Positions 55,558 to 64,000 of a stretch of DNA of 64,000 nucleotides are shown piece by piece. The translations under genes and the position numbers were made by a program. How positions within the stretch are numbered: position 1 is the stretch's first letter; the number at the start of each line of letters is the position of its first letter. The notes beneath the pieces are model-generated. The model was not told where the DNA came from. It did not search any database and saw nothing but the letters and a program-made list of their open reading frames with translations. Source of the stretch: Streptomyces griseoloalbus (lineage in GTDB: Bacteria; Actinomycetota; Actinomycetes; Streptomycetales; Streptomycetaceae); contig BMUD01000004.1 in NCBI GenBank assembly GCA_014650015.1, positions 310,001 to 374,000 on the forward strand, in the 5' to 3' direction.

Positions 55558-56979
55558 GTGGAGTGGTTCACCGCGCCGGACTACTGGCTGAGCCGGCTGG
55601 TCTTCCAGCGGGCGCTGGCCGGGCTGTACCTGTTCGCGTTCCTGACGGCGGCGCTGCAGTTCCGTGCGCTGATCGGGGAGCGCGGCATGCTGCCGGTGCC
55701 GCGCTTCGTGGAGCGGGTGCCGCCGCGCCGGTCGCCGAGCCTGTTCCACGTGTACTACTCGGACCGCTTCTTCGCGGGTTGCGCCTGGGCGGGCTGCGCG
55801 GTGTCGGCGGCGCTGCTGGCGGGGCTGGACTCGCTGCTCCCGCTGTGGGGCGGCATGCTGCTGTGGCTGGTGCCGTGGGCGCTGTACCTGTCGATCGTCA
55901 ACGTCGGACAGACCTGGTACGCGTTCGGCTGGGAGTCGCTGCTGCTGGAGGTCGGCTTCCTCGCCGTGTTCCTCGGCAACGACGAGGTGGGCCCGCCGAT
56001 CGTGGTGCTGTTCCTGCTGCGGTGGATCCTGTTCCGGGTGGAGTTCGGCGCGGGGCTGATCAAGATGCGCGGCGACGAGTGCTGGCGGAAACTGACCTGC
56101 CTGGACCACCATCACGAGACACAGCCCATGCCGGGTCCGCTGAGCTGGTACTTCCACCATCTGCCGAAGCCGCTGCACCGGGTCGAGGTGGCCGCGAACC
56201 ACGTCACCCAGCTCGTGGTGCCGTTCCTGCTGTTCACCCCGCGACCGGTCGCCACGGCCGCCGCCTCGCTGATGATCGTCACCCAGCTGTGGCTGGTGCT
56301 CTCCGGCAACTTCGCGTGGCTGAACTGGATCACGATCGTGCTGGCCCTGTCGGCGGTCCGGTTCCCGGCCGATCCGCCCACGGTGCCCGACGCGCCGCTG
56401 TGGTACGTGGTGGTCGTCCTGGCGGTGTCCGCGCTGCTGCTCGGCCTCTCCTTCCGGCCGGTCCGCAACATGCTCTCCCGCCGCCAGGTGATGAACCGCT
56501 CCTTCGACCCACTGCACCTGGTGAACACCTACGGCGCGTTCGGCAGCGTCAGCCGGATCCGGTACGAGGTGGTCGTGGAGGGCACCGCGGACGAGGTACC
56601 CCGGAAGGACTCCGACTGGCGGGAGTACGAGTTCAAGGGCAAGCCGGGTGATCCGCGGCGCTGGCCGCGCCAGTTCGCGCCGTACCATCTGCGGCTCGAC
56701 TGGCTGATGTGGTTCGCGGCGCTGTCGCCGGCGTACGCCGGGCCGTGGTTCGGCGCACTGGTGGAGCGGCTGCTGGAGAACGACCGCGACACGCTGAAGC
56801 TGCTGCGCCGCTCCCCGTTCCCCGCGGACGCGCCGCCCCGCCACATCCGCGCCCGTCTGTTCCGCTACCGCTACACGACCTGGCGGGAGCTGCGGGAGAC
56901 GGGCGCGTGCTGGGAGCGGACGTATGTGCGGGAGTTCCTGCCGCCGACCCGGCTGGCGGAGGAGGCTCAGAGGTCGTAG
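55558..56979 (+). CDS. Lipase maturation factor-like membrane protein (LMF1 family)
   Basis: 473 residues, GTG start with GGAGGAGGGA upstream. Several membrane helices in the first 300 residues, then a soluble C-terminal domain. Blocks SIVNVGQTWYAFGWESLLLEVGFLAVFLG, RVEFGAGLIKMRGDECWRKLTCLDHHHETQPMPGPLSWYFHHLP and NTYGAFGSVSRIRYE are diagnostic of LMF1, first known from vertebrate ER. The bacterial role is unknown. Its last 13 bases overlap the convergent fuconolactonase gene. Confidence 0.92.
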   Translation: MEWFTAPDYWLSRLVFQRALAGLYLFAFLTAALQFRALIGERGMLPVPRFVERVPPRRSPSLFHVYYSDRFFAGCAWAGCAVSAALLAGLDSLLPLWGGMLLWLVPWALYLSIVNVGQTWYAFGWESLLLEVGFLAVFLGNDEVGPPIVVLFLLRWILFRVEFGAGLIKMRGDECWRKLTCLDHHHETQPMPGPLSWYFHHLPKPLHRVEVAANHVTQLVVPFLLFTPRPVATAAASLMIVTQLWLVLSGNFAWLNWITIVLALSAVRFPADPPTVPDAPLWYVVVVLAVSALLLGLSFRPVRNMLSRRQVMNRSFDPLHLVNTYGAFGSVSRIRYEVVVEGTADEVPRKDSDWREYEFKGKPGDPRRWPRQFAPYHLRLDWLMWFAALSPAYAGPWFGALVERLLENDRDTLKLLRRSPFPADAPPRHIRARLFRYRYTTWRELRETGACWERTYVREFLPPTRLAEEAQRS

Positions 56980-57806
56980 ACGCGGGTGGCGGTGGCCTCG
57001 AACAGCTGTTGGCGTTCGTCGTCGTCGAGGCTGCGGGTCAGCTCCCGCGCGGTGGCCAGGACGTCGCCGTACGCGGCCGCCAGGGTGCACACCGGCCAGT
57101 CCGAGCCGAACATCAGCCGTTCGGGCCCGAAGGCGTCCAGCACGACGTCGGCGTACGGGCGCAGGTCGTCGACACCCCAGGAGGCCGGGTCGGCCTCGGT
57201 GACCAGTCCGGACAGTTTGCACACCGTGTTGGGCCGTGCGGCCAGGGCACGGACGCAGGACGCCCAGGGTTCGAGCGTGCCCGAGGCGACGGGGGGTTTG
57301 CCCGCGTGGTCGAGGACGAAGGTGAGGCCGGGCAGTGCGGCGGCCGCCCCGGCGCACGCCGGGAGCTGGTGCGGCAGTACGACCAGGTCGTACACCAGCC
57401 CCGCGTCGGCCACGGCGGCCAGTCCGCGCCGCACGTCCGGTCGCAGCAGCCAGCGGGGGTCGGCTTCGCTCTGGACCTGGTGGCGGACGCCCTTCAGATG
57501 CCGTCCACCGGGCAGTTCCCGCAGCCGGGCCAACTCGTCGGCGAGGTCGGGTCGGGTGAGGTCGGTCCAGCCGACGACGCCCGCGACCAGGGGGTGCGTC
57601 TCCGCGAGAGCGAGCAGTTCGGGGGTCTCCCCGGGAACCGTGACCGTCTGCACCAGGACGGTGCGGTCGACACCGGCGGCGCGCGCCTCGGGTGCGAGGT
57701 CGGCCAGGGTGAAGTCCCGTCGCAGGGGCGCCAGCCCGGGTCCGGTGATCCAGTCCTGGTCGCGGACGGACAGGTCCCAGACATGGTGGTGCGCGTCGAC
57801 GGTCAC
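56967..57806 (-). CDS. Amidohydrolase family lactonase (L-fucono-1,5-lactonase type)
   Basis: 279 residues from GTG 57806, which overlaps the stop of the mutarotase gene (GTGA) and begins right at VTVDAHHHVWD, the metal-binding HxH of COG3618 amidohydrolases. Others include VGWTDLTRP, FVLDHAGKPP and RLMFGSDWPVC with the catalytic Asp. In context it should hydrolyse L-fuconolactone (or a related sugar lactone) to fuconate. Last gene of the five-gene operon. Confidence 0.9.
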   Translation of the reverse strand: MTVDAHHHVWDLSVRDQDWITGPGLAPLRRDFTLADLAPEARAAGVDRTVLVQTVTVPGETPELLALAETHPLVAGVVGWTDLTRPDLADELARLRELPGGRHLKGVRHQVQSEADPRWLLRPDVRRGLAAVADAGLVYDLVVLPHQLPACAGAAAALPGLTFVLDHAGKPPVASGTLEPWASCVRALAARPNTVCKLSGLVTEADPASWGVDDLRPYADVVLDAFGPERLMFGSDWPVCTLAAAYGDVLATARELTRSLDDDERQQLFEATATRVYDL

Positions 57807-58108
57807 GGCCGCTCCCCCACGACGGGCGGGCCCGCGTCGGCGCCCGGGCCCGAGCAGTCGTGGACGGCGTCCAGGAGCCCGGCCATCCGCGACCGCCGGG
57901 CGACGTCGACCGGCAGCCGCTCCAGGGCGGCGGGCAGCCGGGCGCAGTCCTGCACGTGGAGAAGGTCCGGGCCGCTGCGGTGGAGGGTCCACGAGGTGGC
58001 ACCGGCGGCGCGGATCGCGGCGGTGAGCTCCTCGGGGACCTCGCGGTGGGCGGCCTCGTACGCGGAGATCACGTCGGGGCGGACCCCGGTGTGCGGGGCG
58101 ACTCTCAT
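57803..58108 (-). CDS. L-rhamnose/L-fucose mutarotase-like protein (DUF718)
   Basis: 101 residues, ATG overlapping the aldo/keto reductase stop by four bases. The short ferredoxin-like pattern RVAPHTGVRPDVISAYEAAHREVPEELTAAIRAAGATSWTLHRSGPDLLHVQD fits the rhamnose mutarotase family, which interconverts alpha and beta 6-deoxyhexose anomers. In this operon, L-fucose is the likely substrate. The tail is shorter and more Pro/Gly-rich than usual. Confidence 0.85.
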   Translation of the reverse strand: MRVAPHTGVRPDVISAYEAAHREVPEELTAAIRAAGATSWTLHRSGPDLLHVQDCARLPAALERLPVDVARRSRMAGLLDAVHDCSGPGADAGPPVVGERP

Positions 58109-59097
58109 GATGGCTCCTCGGCGGGGACGGGGACGTCGGGCGGGAGCAGGCCGGTGTCGCGCAGCTCCTGCCAGAGGGCGGCGGGCACCGGGGCGGCGAA
58201 CTGGTCGGCGCAGTCGTGGACCTCGGCCGCCGAGCGGGCGCCGACCAGCACGCTCGCGACCGCCGGGTGGGCGGCGCAGAAGGCCAGGGCGGCGGCGCGC
58301 AGGGTGGTGCCGTGGCGCTCGGCGGCGTCCTTCATCCGCAGGGCGCGGTCCAGCATCTCGGCGGGCGCCCGGCCGTAGTCGTACGTCGCGCCAGGTCGCG
58401 GATCCGCGAGCAGACCGGAGTTGAAGGCGCCGCCGACGACGACGGATGTGCCGTTATCCAGGGCGGCGGGCAGCAGGTCGGTCAGGGCGCTCTGGTCGAG
58501 CAGGGTGTGGCGGCCGGCGCACAGGACGACGTCGACGTCGGTGTCGCGGACGAAGCGGGTGAGCATCGCGGACTGGTTCATGCCGGCGCCGATCGCCCCG
58601 ACCACGCCCTCCGAGCGGAGCCTTTCCAGGGCCGGGTACGCCTCGTTGAAGGCCTGGTCGGCGTGGTCGTCGGGGTCGTGGAGGTAGACGACGTCGACGC
58701 GGTCCAGACCGAGGCGTTCCAGGCTCGCCTCCAGGGTGCGCCGTACGCCGTCGGCGCCGAAGTCCCAGACGCGACGGTGGGTGGCGGGGACGGCGAAGCC
58801 GTTGGCGAGGTCGTCGCCGCCGGCGCCGGTGGGTTCGAGGCGGCGGCCCACCTTGGTGGACACGGTGTACTGGTCGCGCGGGTGCTCGCGCAGGGCCGCG
58901 CCGAGGCGGCGTTCGGCCAGGCCGAGGCCGTAGTGCGGGGCGGTGTCGAAGGAGCGGATGCCGCGCTGCCAGGCGGCCCGCACCGCCTCCCGCGCCTCCT
59001 CCTCGCCGACCTCCCTGTACAGGTTGCCGAGGCCGGCGGCGCCGAAGGCCAGGCCGGTGACCTCGACGCCGCTGCGGCCGAGCCGGTGCCGGTTCAC
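58105..59097 (-). CDS. Aldo/keto reductase (L-fucose/D-threo-aldose 1-dehydrogenase type)
   Basis: 330 residues from GTG 59097 (GTGA overlap with the SDR stop). AKR barrel with LGRSGVEVTGLAFGAAGLGNLY, the catalytic Asp-Tyr pair in SFDTAPHYGLGLAERRLG, and VDVVYLHDPDDHADQ. This subgroup (D-threo-aldose 1-dehydrogenase) oxidises L-fucose to its lactone with NAD(P)+, the first oxidative step of the pathway. Confidence 0.9.
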   Translation of the reverse strand: MNRHRLGRSGVEVTGLAFGAAGLGNLYREVGEEEAREAVRAAWQRGIRSFDTAPHYGLGLAERRLGAALREHPRDQYTVSTKVGRRLEPTGAGGDDLANGFAVPATHRRVWDFGADGVRRTLEASLERLGLDRVDVVYLHDPDDHADQAFNEAYPALERLRSEGVVGAIGAGMNQSAMLTRFVRDTDVDVVLCAGRHTLLDQSALTDLLPAALDNGTSVVVGGAFNSGLLADPRPGATYDYGRAPAEMLDRALRMKDAAERHGTTLRAAALAFCAAHPAVASVLVGARSAAEVHDCADQFAAPVPAALWQELRDTGLLPPDVPVPAEEPS

Positions 59098-59849
59098 CGG
59101 CCCGCCGGGCGCGGCCGCAGTCCCTGCATGCCGCCGTCGACCGCGAGGGCGGTGCCGGTGGTGGCGCCGGACAGCGGGCTCGCCAGGTAGGCGATGGCGC
59201 CCGCGACCTCGGCGGGCGAGACCAGGCGGCCGGTGGGCTGGCGAGCCTCCAGGGCGGCACGTTCGGCGGCCGGGTCGTCGGCCGCGTCGAGCAGCCGGCC
59301 GACCCAGGGGGTGTCGACCGTGCCCGGGTTGACGCAGTTGACGCGGATGCCCTCGCGGACGTGGTCGGCGGCCATGGCGAGGGTGAGGGAGTACACCGCG
59401 CCCTTGGTGGCGCTGTACAGGGCGCGCTGCGGCAGGCCCGCGGTGGCGGCGATGGAGCAGGTGTTGACGATCGCCGCGTGCGCGGAGGCGCGCAGATGCG
59501 GCAGGCAGGCGCGGGCGGTGCGGACCATGCCGAGGACGTTGACGTCGAAGACGCGGTGCCACTCCTCGTCGGAGTTGGTCTCCACGGTGCCCTGGGCGCC
59601 GATGCCGGCGTTGTTGACCAGGACGTCGAGGCCGCCCAGCTCGTGGACGGCGGCGGCGACCGCCGCGCGCACCGAGACGTCGTCGGTGACGTCGGCGAGG
59701 TGGCCGGTGAGGGGCTTGTCGACCGGCGAGGGGTCGAGATCGAGGACGGCCACCTTGGCGCCGCGCTCCGCGAGGAGGTCCGCGGTGGCCCGGCCGATGC
59801 CGGAGGCACCGCCGGTCACCAGGGCCGTCAGGCCCTCGAAGTCGCTCAT
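59094..59849 (-). CDS. SDR oxidoreductase (2-keto-3-deoxy-L-fuconate dehydrogenase type)
   Basis: 251 residues. Classical SDR: cofactor loop [14 protein letters not shown], catalytic YSATK (Tyr-x3-Lys) and PGTVDTPW. Position directly after fuconate dehydratase and before the AKR suggests oxidation of 2-keto-3-deoxy-L-fuconate in the non-phosphorylating route, giving a diketo acid; the alternative is L-fucose dehydrogenase. The hydrolase that would follow is not in the window. Confidence 0.88.
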   Translation of the reverse strand: MSDFEGLTALVTGGASGIGRATADLLAERGAKVAVLDLDPSPVDKPLTGHLADVTDDVSVRAAVAAAVHELGGLDVLVNNAGIGAQGTVETNSDEEWHRVFDVNVLGMVRTARACLPHLRASAHAAIVNTCSIAATAGLPQRALYSATKGAVYSLTLAMAADHVREGIRVNCVNPGTVDTPWVGRLLDAADDPAAERAALEARQPTGRLVSPAEVAGAIAYLASPLSGATTGTALAVDGGMQGLRPRPAGR

Positions 59850-61189
59850 ACCGCCTGCTCCTTCTTCTCCGTGTCCCCGTCGGCGGCCCAGAAGGTGCCG
59901 TCGGGATAGGTGTAGCGCGCCAGGGACTCCGGCCGCATGGCGGCGGAGAAGCCCGGCGCGAGGGGTGCCGTGTAGTGGCCCTCCCGGATCACCACCGGGT
60001 CGAGGAAGTGGTCGTGCAGATGGTCGACGTACTCGATGACCCGGTCCTCGGTGGTGGTGGAGAGCGCCACGAAGTCGAACATCGACAGGTGCTGGACGAG
60101 TTCGCACAGACCGACCCCGCCGGCGTGCGGGCACACCGGAACGCCGAACTTGGCGGCCAGCAGCAGAATGGCCAGGTTTTCGGGGACGCCGCCGACGCGG
60201 GCCGCGTCGATCTGGACGATGTCGAGGGCGCCGGCCTGGAGGAGCTGTTTGAAGACGATCCTGTTCTGTACGTGTTCGCCGGTGGCGACCTTGACCGGGG
60301 CGACGGCCCGGCGGACGGCCGCGTGGCCGAGGATGTCGTCGGGGCTGGTGGGTTCCTCGATCCAGTACGGATCGAACTCGGCGAGCGCCTTGGTCCAGCG
60401 GATCGCCTCGTCCACGTCCCAGCGCTGGTTGGCGTCGATCGCCACGCGCACGTCCGGTCCGACGGCGGCGCGGGCGACCCGGCAGCGCCGGATGTCGTCG
60501 TCGAGGTCGGCGCCGACCTTGAGCTTGATCTGCCGGAAGCCGTCGGCGACCGCGCGGGCGGCGAGCCGGGTCAGTTTCTCGTCGTCGTAGCCGAGCCAGC
60601 CGGGCGAGGTGGTGTACGCCGGGTAGCCGCGCTCCAGCAGCAGGGCGGTGCGCCGCTCGGCGCCTTCCCGGCCGCGGCGCAGCAGGGTCAGGGCCTCCTC
60701 GGGGGTGAGGGCGTCGGTGAGGTAGCGGAAGTCGATCTGCCGCACCAGCCAGGCGGGGTCGGCCTCGGCGAGCAGCCGCCACAGCGGCTTGTCCGCGCGC
60801 TTGGCGGCCAGGTCCCAGACGGCGTTGACGACGGCCCCGATCGCCATGTGCATCACGCCCTTCTCGGGTCCGAGCCAGCGCAGCTGGCTGTCGCCGATCA
60901 GGTCCCGGTTCAAGGCGGAGGGGTCGGCGCACAGCGCGTCGGCGGACCGTCCGACCAGGTGACCGCGGAGCGCCTCGATCGCGGCGACCTGGACGTCGTT
61001 GCCCCGCCCGATGGTGAACGCGAAGCCGTGCCCCTCGTGTCCGTCGGCGGCGTCGGTGCGCAGGACGACATAGGCCGCCGAGTAGTCGGGGTCGGGATTC
61101 ATCGCGTCCGAGCCGTCGAGTTCGCGCGAGGTCGGGAACCGGACGTCGTACGTGTCGACGGCCGTGATGCGGACGGGTTTCGGGGGCAC
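59846..61189 (-). CDS. L-fuconate dehydratase (enolase superfamily)
   Basis: 447 residues. Catalytic and metal residues fall in the positions expected of FucD: Lys222 and Lys224 (IKLKVG), Asp252 and Asn254 (DANQRW), Glu278 (IEEP), Glu305 (GEHVQ) and His355 (CPHAGG), each four residues beyond the numbering I recall for the Xanthomonas enzyme. It dehydrates L-fuconate to 2-keto-3-deoxy-L-fuconate. First gene of the operon; ATGA overlap with the SDR gene. Confidence 0.95.
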   Translation of the reverse strand: MPPKPVRITAVDTYDVRFPTSRELDGSDAMNPDPDYSAAYVVLRTDAADGHEGHGFAFTIGRGNDVQVAAIEALRGHLVGRSADALCADPSALNRDLIGDSQLRWLGPEKGVMHMAIGAVVNAVWDLAAKRADKPLWRLLAEADPAWLVRQIDFRYLTDALTPEEALTLLRRGREGAERRTALLLERGYPAYTTSPGWLGYDDEKLTRLAARAVADGFRQIKLKVGADLDDDIRRCRVARAAVGPDVRVAIDANQRWDVDEAIRWTKALAEFDPYWIEEPTSPDDILGHAAVRRAVAPVKVATGEHVQNRIVFKQLLQAGALDIVQIDAARVGGVPENLAILLLAAKFGVPVCPHAGGVGLCELVQHLSMFDFVALSTTTEDRVIEYVDHLHDHFLDPVVIREGHYTAPLAPGFSAAMRPESLARYTYPDGTFWAADGDTEKKEQAV

Positions 61190-61489
61190 GGAGGGCCTTT
61201 CGGTGGGTGACGGGGACGAACGCGGCGTCTCGGTCCCGGGCGCGGCCCGTGGTGACGCGGGCGATCACGAGCGGGGCGACGACCGGGCCCGCCACACGCT
61301 GGTCGAGCTGCGTTTCGTGCCGGGCACAGGGCGGCTCCTGGTGTGGGATGCGAGCAGACGACGGCATATTTATCAGACCTCTTGGCGGACGGAACACCCT
61401 CCGGACGCGGTTTTCCCCGCTTTTTCTCCGGAGTGGTCGGACCACTTCCGTCGTTAGACTGCGGCGCACCGCATGAGTGGAGGAGTGGC
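61190..61489. promoter_or_regulatory. Divergent promoter region of fucose operon and GntR gene
   Basis: 300 bp between divergent starts. Contains the perfect GntR-type palindrome at 61432-61446 and a weaker relative TTATCAGACCT at 61370-61380. A/T-richer around 61360-61430, where promoters are expected. Confidence 0.7.
61432..61446. promoter_or_regulatory. GntR (FadR-type) operator, perfect palindrome
   Basis: AGTGGTC-G-GACCACT. The core TGGTC-N-GACCA is the usual FadR-subfamily operator. It is 44-58 bases before the GntR start and sits in the divergent region with the fucose operon. Confidence 0.75.
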
Positions 61490-62191
61490 GTGGAGGAGAC
61501 GGCCCCGCAGAAGGGCACGGTGACGCAGCGCGCCATCGAGCGGATCACGGCGATGATCCGCGAGGGCGAACTGGAGCCCGGCGAGCGGCTGCCCACCGAA
61601 CGGGATCTCGCCGTCCGGCTCGGCATCTCCCGCAGTTCGATGCGGGAGGCGATCCGCGCGCTCACGGTGCTGGGCGTGCTGGAGGCCCGGCACGGTTCGG
61701 GCATCTACGTCACCCGGCTGGAGGCCGGGGACCTGCTGGAGACGTTCGGGGTGGTGGCCGATCTGTCCCGGGGACAGCGGCTGGTCGAGCTGCTGGAGGT
61801 GCGCCGCGTCCTGGAGTCGACGGCGACCGCGCTGGCCGCCGCGCGGATCACACCGGACGGGCTGGCGAAGGTCGAGAAGCATCTGGCGGCGATGGACGCC
61901 ACCGACGATCCGGAGGAGATCCTCGCCCACGACCTCGCCTTCCACCGGGAGATCGCGGCCGCCGCCGACAACGAGACGATGGCCGCGATCCTGGAGGGCC
62001 TGTCCTCGCGCACCTTCCGGGCCCGGGTCTGGCGCGGCTATCAGGAGGAGGGCGCCTTCGCCCGCACCCGGTGCGAGCACGCCGCGATCCACCGCGCCCT
62101 GGCCGCCCGCGACCCGGAGGCGGCGCGGGCGGCGGCGGCCACGCACGTGGGCGCGGTGGAGGAGTGGCTGCGCAGCCGGCTGAGGGGCTGA
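61490..62191 (+). CDS. GntR/FadR family regulator of the fucose operon
   Basis: 233 residues from GTG 61490 with GGAGGAG upstream. Winged helix-turn-helix 15-75 (RITAMIREGELEPGERLPTERDLAVRLGISRSSMREAIRALTVLGVLEARHGSGIYV), then an FCD all-helical domain with the metal/ligand residues in HDLAFHREI and CEHAAIHRAL. Probably a repressor relieved by a fucose intermediate. Convergent with the alpha-mannosidase gene. Confidence 0.93.
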   Translation: MEETAPQKGTVTQRAIERITAMIREGELEPGERLPTERDLAVRLGISRSSMREAIRALTVLGVLEARHGSGIYVTRLEAGDLLETFGVVADLSRGQRLVELLEVRRVLESTATALAAARITPDGLAKVEKHLAAMDATDDPEEILAHDLAFHREIAAAADNETMAAILEGLSSRTFRARVWRGYQEEGAFARTRCEHAAIHRALAARDPEAARAAAATHVGAVEEWLRSRLRG

Positions 62192-62196
62192 GGGGG

Positions 62197-63999
62197 TCAG
62201 GCGCGCTTCAGCCGCAGCGTCATCAGCTCGAAGGGACGCAGCCGTACGGTGATCCGGTCGCCGTCGAGCGGAGGCGCCTCCGTGTCCGCCAGCGGGCGTT
62301 CCAGCAGGTCGGTCACCTCGATGCCGGTGGCCGCGAACCCGGTGGTGAGGGTGGCGCGGGCGCGGGCACCGTGTGCCTCGTGGAAGCGGACGACGATGTC
62401 ACCGCTGCCGTCGTCGGCCAGCTTGACCGCCGAGACGACGACCGCGTCCCGGTCGGCCGTCACCAGCGGGGCGACCTCGCCCGCCCCGGTGAGGTGCCGC
62501 TCGGGCAGGTTGATCCGCCAGCCCTCGCGCACCGCGTCGCCGATCGACGAGCCCGGCACCAGCGCGTGCCGGAAGCGGTGCACGCCCTGGTCGGTCTCGG
62601 GATCGGGGAAGCGCGGGGCGCGCAGCAAGGAGACCCGGACGGTCGTGGTCGTGCCGCCGTCGCCGTCCTCCCGGACCGTGCGCGTCACGTCGTGGCCGTA
62701 CGTCGAGTCGTTGACGACCGCCACGCCCCAGTCCGGCTCCTGGAGGTGGACGAAACGGTGGTTGCACGCCTCGAACTTGGCCGCCTCCCACGAGGTGTTG
62801 GTGTGCGTGGGCCGGAAGAAGTGCCCGAACTGCGTCTCGGACGCGTACCGTTCGGCGTGCAGGTCGAGCGGGAAGGCGAGCTTGAGGAACTTCTCCGTCT
62901 CGTGCCAGTCGACCTCGGTGTCCACCACGAGCCGCCGCTCCCCCGGCGGCAGCGACAGCACCTGGGTGACCCGGGAGCTCCCGAAGGAACGGACGATCCG
63001 CACCGAGGCGCCGTCCTCGCCCTCGACGACCTCCTCCGCGTCGGTCAGATCGGTGACCGTGTTGCGGTAGAACTCGTCGACGTCCCAGGCGTCCCACATG
63101 TTCGGCAGGTCCGGGTGGAGCTGGAGGAGGTTGCCTGCCCGGCCGGGGGCGATGGTCTCGCGGTCGGCCTCGATGTCCTGGGCGGAGACCACCAGACCCC
63201 GGGCGTCGATCTCGACCCGGAGCAGGCCGTTGTCCAGGATGTGCCCGCCGCCGGGGCGCGCGCCGAGCGTCGTGCGGCCCTCGACGGCCGCCGTCCGGGC
63301 GCCGCCCGCCGGGACGCCCGCGCGGGGGTGCGGTGCGGCGTTGAAGACCAGCGGAACCGTCCCCTCGCCGGCCAGGGCGCGCTGCGCGGAGTCGATGATG
63401 CCGTTCAGTTCCCCGGCGATCCGCGCGTAGGTGGCGCGGGCCTCGCGGTGCACCCAGGCGATGGAGGAGCCGGGCAGGATGTCGTGGAACTGGTGCAGCA
63501 GCACCGTCTTCCAGATCCGGTCCAGCTCCTCGTAGGGGTAGGGGAATCCGGTCCGCACGGCCGCCGTGGCCGCCCACAGCTCGGCCTCGCGCAGCAGGTG
63601 CTCGCTGCGCCGGTTGCCCTGCTTGGTGCCGGCCTGGCTGGTGAGGGTGGCCCGGTGCAGTTCGAGGTAGAGCTCCCCGACCCACACGGGCGGTTCGGGG
63701 TACTCGGCCTCGGCCTTCGCGAAGAACGCGGACGGTGTCTCCCAGGTCACCGTCGCCGAGCCCTCCAGGTCCCGCAGCCGGGCCGCCTTGGCGACCATCT
63801 CACGGGTGGTGCCGCCGCCTCCGTCGCCCCACCCGGTGGGCGCGAGGGAGTGGCGGGCCACGCCCTTGTCCTTGAAGGTGCGGACCGCGTGGGCGATCTC
63901 GGCGCCCCGCATGGAGCAGTTGTAGGTGTCGACGGGCGGGAAGTGGGTGAAGATCCGGGTGCCGTCGACGCCCTCCCAGCGGAAGGTGTGGTGCGGGAA
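62197..63999 (-). CDS. Alpha-mannosidase, GH38 (5' part outside window)
   Basis: The last 601 residues are present; the frame remains open to the window edge, so the N-terminal catalytic barrel with the nucleophile is missing here. Visible: HHTFRWEGVDGTRIFTHFPPVDTYNCS, TGWGDGGGGTTREM (active-site region), HQFHDILPGSSIAWVH (GH38 C-flank of the barrel), and the beta-sandwich C-terminal domain (DNGLLRVEIDARGLVVS onward). It should cleave alpha-mannosides, probably in the cytoplasm as no signal is visible. Proximity to the fucose operon suggests glycan-derived sugar use. Confidence 0.93.
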   Translation of the reverse strand, partial: FPHHTFRWEGVDGTRIFTHFPPVDTYNCSMRGAEIAHAVRTFKDKGVARHSLAPTGWGDGGGGTTREMVAKAARLRDLEGSATVTWETPSAFFAKAEAEYPEPPVWVGELYLELHRATLTSQAGTKQGNRRSEHLLREAELWAATAAVRTGFPYPYEELDRIWKTVLLHQFHDILPGSSIAWVHREARATYARIAGELNGIIDSAQRALAGEGTVPLVFNAAPHPRAGVPAGGARTAAVEGRTTLGARPGGGHILDNGLLRVEIDARGLVVSAQDIEADRETIAPGRAGNLLQLHPDLPNMWDAWDVDEFYRNTVTDLTDAEEVVEGEDGASVRIVRSFGSSRVTQVLSLPPGERRLVVDTEVDWHETEKFLKLAFPLDLHAERYASETQFGHFFRPTHTNTSWEAAKFEACNHRFVHLQEPDWGVAVVNDSTYGHDVTRTVREDGDGGTTTTVRVSLLRAPRFPDPETDQGVHRFRHALVPGSSIGDAVREGWRINLPERHLTGAGEVAPLVTADRDAVVVSAVKLADDGSGDIVVRFHEAHGARARATLTTGFAATGIEVTDLLERPLADTEAPPLDGDRITVRLRPFELMTLRLKRA

Positions 64000-64000
64000 G

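Overview
The window is high-GC actinobacterial DNA and almost certainly Streptomyces. The evidence is the very strong G/C bias at third codon positions, frequent GTG starts, ATGA/GTGA start-stop overlaps, an ergothioneine operon, modular polyketide synthases, class F sortase, SpoIIE-type phosphatase, a DUF574 methyltransferase, and a PAS-GGDEF-EAL protein that resembles Streptomyces RmdA. From memory, the backbone order (egtABCD, solute-binding lipoprotein, acyltransferases, sdhBAC with LysR, c-di-GMP enzyme) resembles the SCO0910-SCO0930 region of S. coelicolor. Against that backbone the segment from about 7.4 to 28.9 kb looks like an inserted biosynthetic island.

Layout. 1-3.4 kb: ergothioneine operon (end of egtA, then egtB, egtC, egtD). 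3.5-6.9 kb: sugar-binding lipoprotein, dodecin, HAD phosphatase, luciferase-like oxidoreductase. 7.4-8.7 kb: two decayed genes, a truncated type II thioesterase and a KAS III relative that lacks its cysteine. 8.69-8.86 kb: a palindromic element of about 177 bp with terminal inverted repeats. 8.9-28.8 kb: polyketide cluster. It holds a TetR regulator, a Tat-exported flavin amine oxidase, two single-module type I PKS genes (the second ending in a thioester reductase), two SnoaL-like proteins, an acyl-CoA-dehydrogenase-like monooxygenase, a P450 with its ferredoxin, and an imine reductase. 29.4-32 kb: PRC-barrel/DUF2382 stress protein and a probable ornithine-lipid acyltransferase pair. 32.3-36.7 kb: succinate dehydrogenase sdhC-A-B with a divergent LysR. 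36.7-42.4 kb: universal stress protein and cell-envelope genes (deacetylase, sortase F, secreted and membrane proteins, redox-type lipoprotein). 42.7-45.6 kb: methyltransferase translationally coupled to a PAS-GGDEF-EAL protein. 45.8-56.9 kb: APC transporter, hydrolase with MarR, CapA protein, ECF sigma with anti-sigma, DNA glycosylase, SpoIIE phosphatase, LMF1-like membrane protein. 57-62.2 kb: L-fucose catabolic operon with a divergent GntR regulator. 62.2-64 kb: alpha-mannosidase running off the window.

How the cluster may work (inference). PKS1 uses malonyl-CoA and carries a ketoreductase that has lost its Tyr, Asn, Lys and cofactor motif, so its beta-ketone should survive. PKS2 adds a second malonyl unit, reduces and dehydrates it, and its terminal reductase releases an aldehyde. 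The result would be a delta-keto-enal, which closes with an amine to a six-membered cyclic imine that the imine reductase could reduce. The monooxygenase and P450/ferredoxin would decorate it, and the Tat-exported amine oxidase could act outside the membrane. No loading module, aminotransferase or intact thioesterase is present, so the starter and nitrogen sources are unknown. Candidate TetR operators lie beside both the tetR gene and the imine reductase gene at opposite ends of the cluster, and a second motif is shared by the promoters of PKS1 and the amine oxidase.
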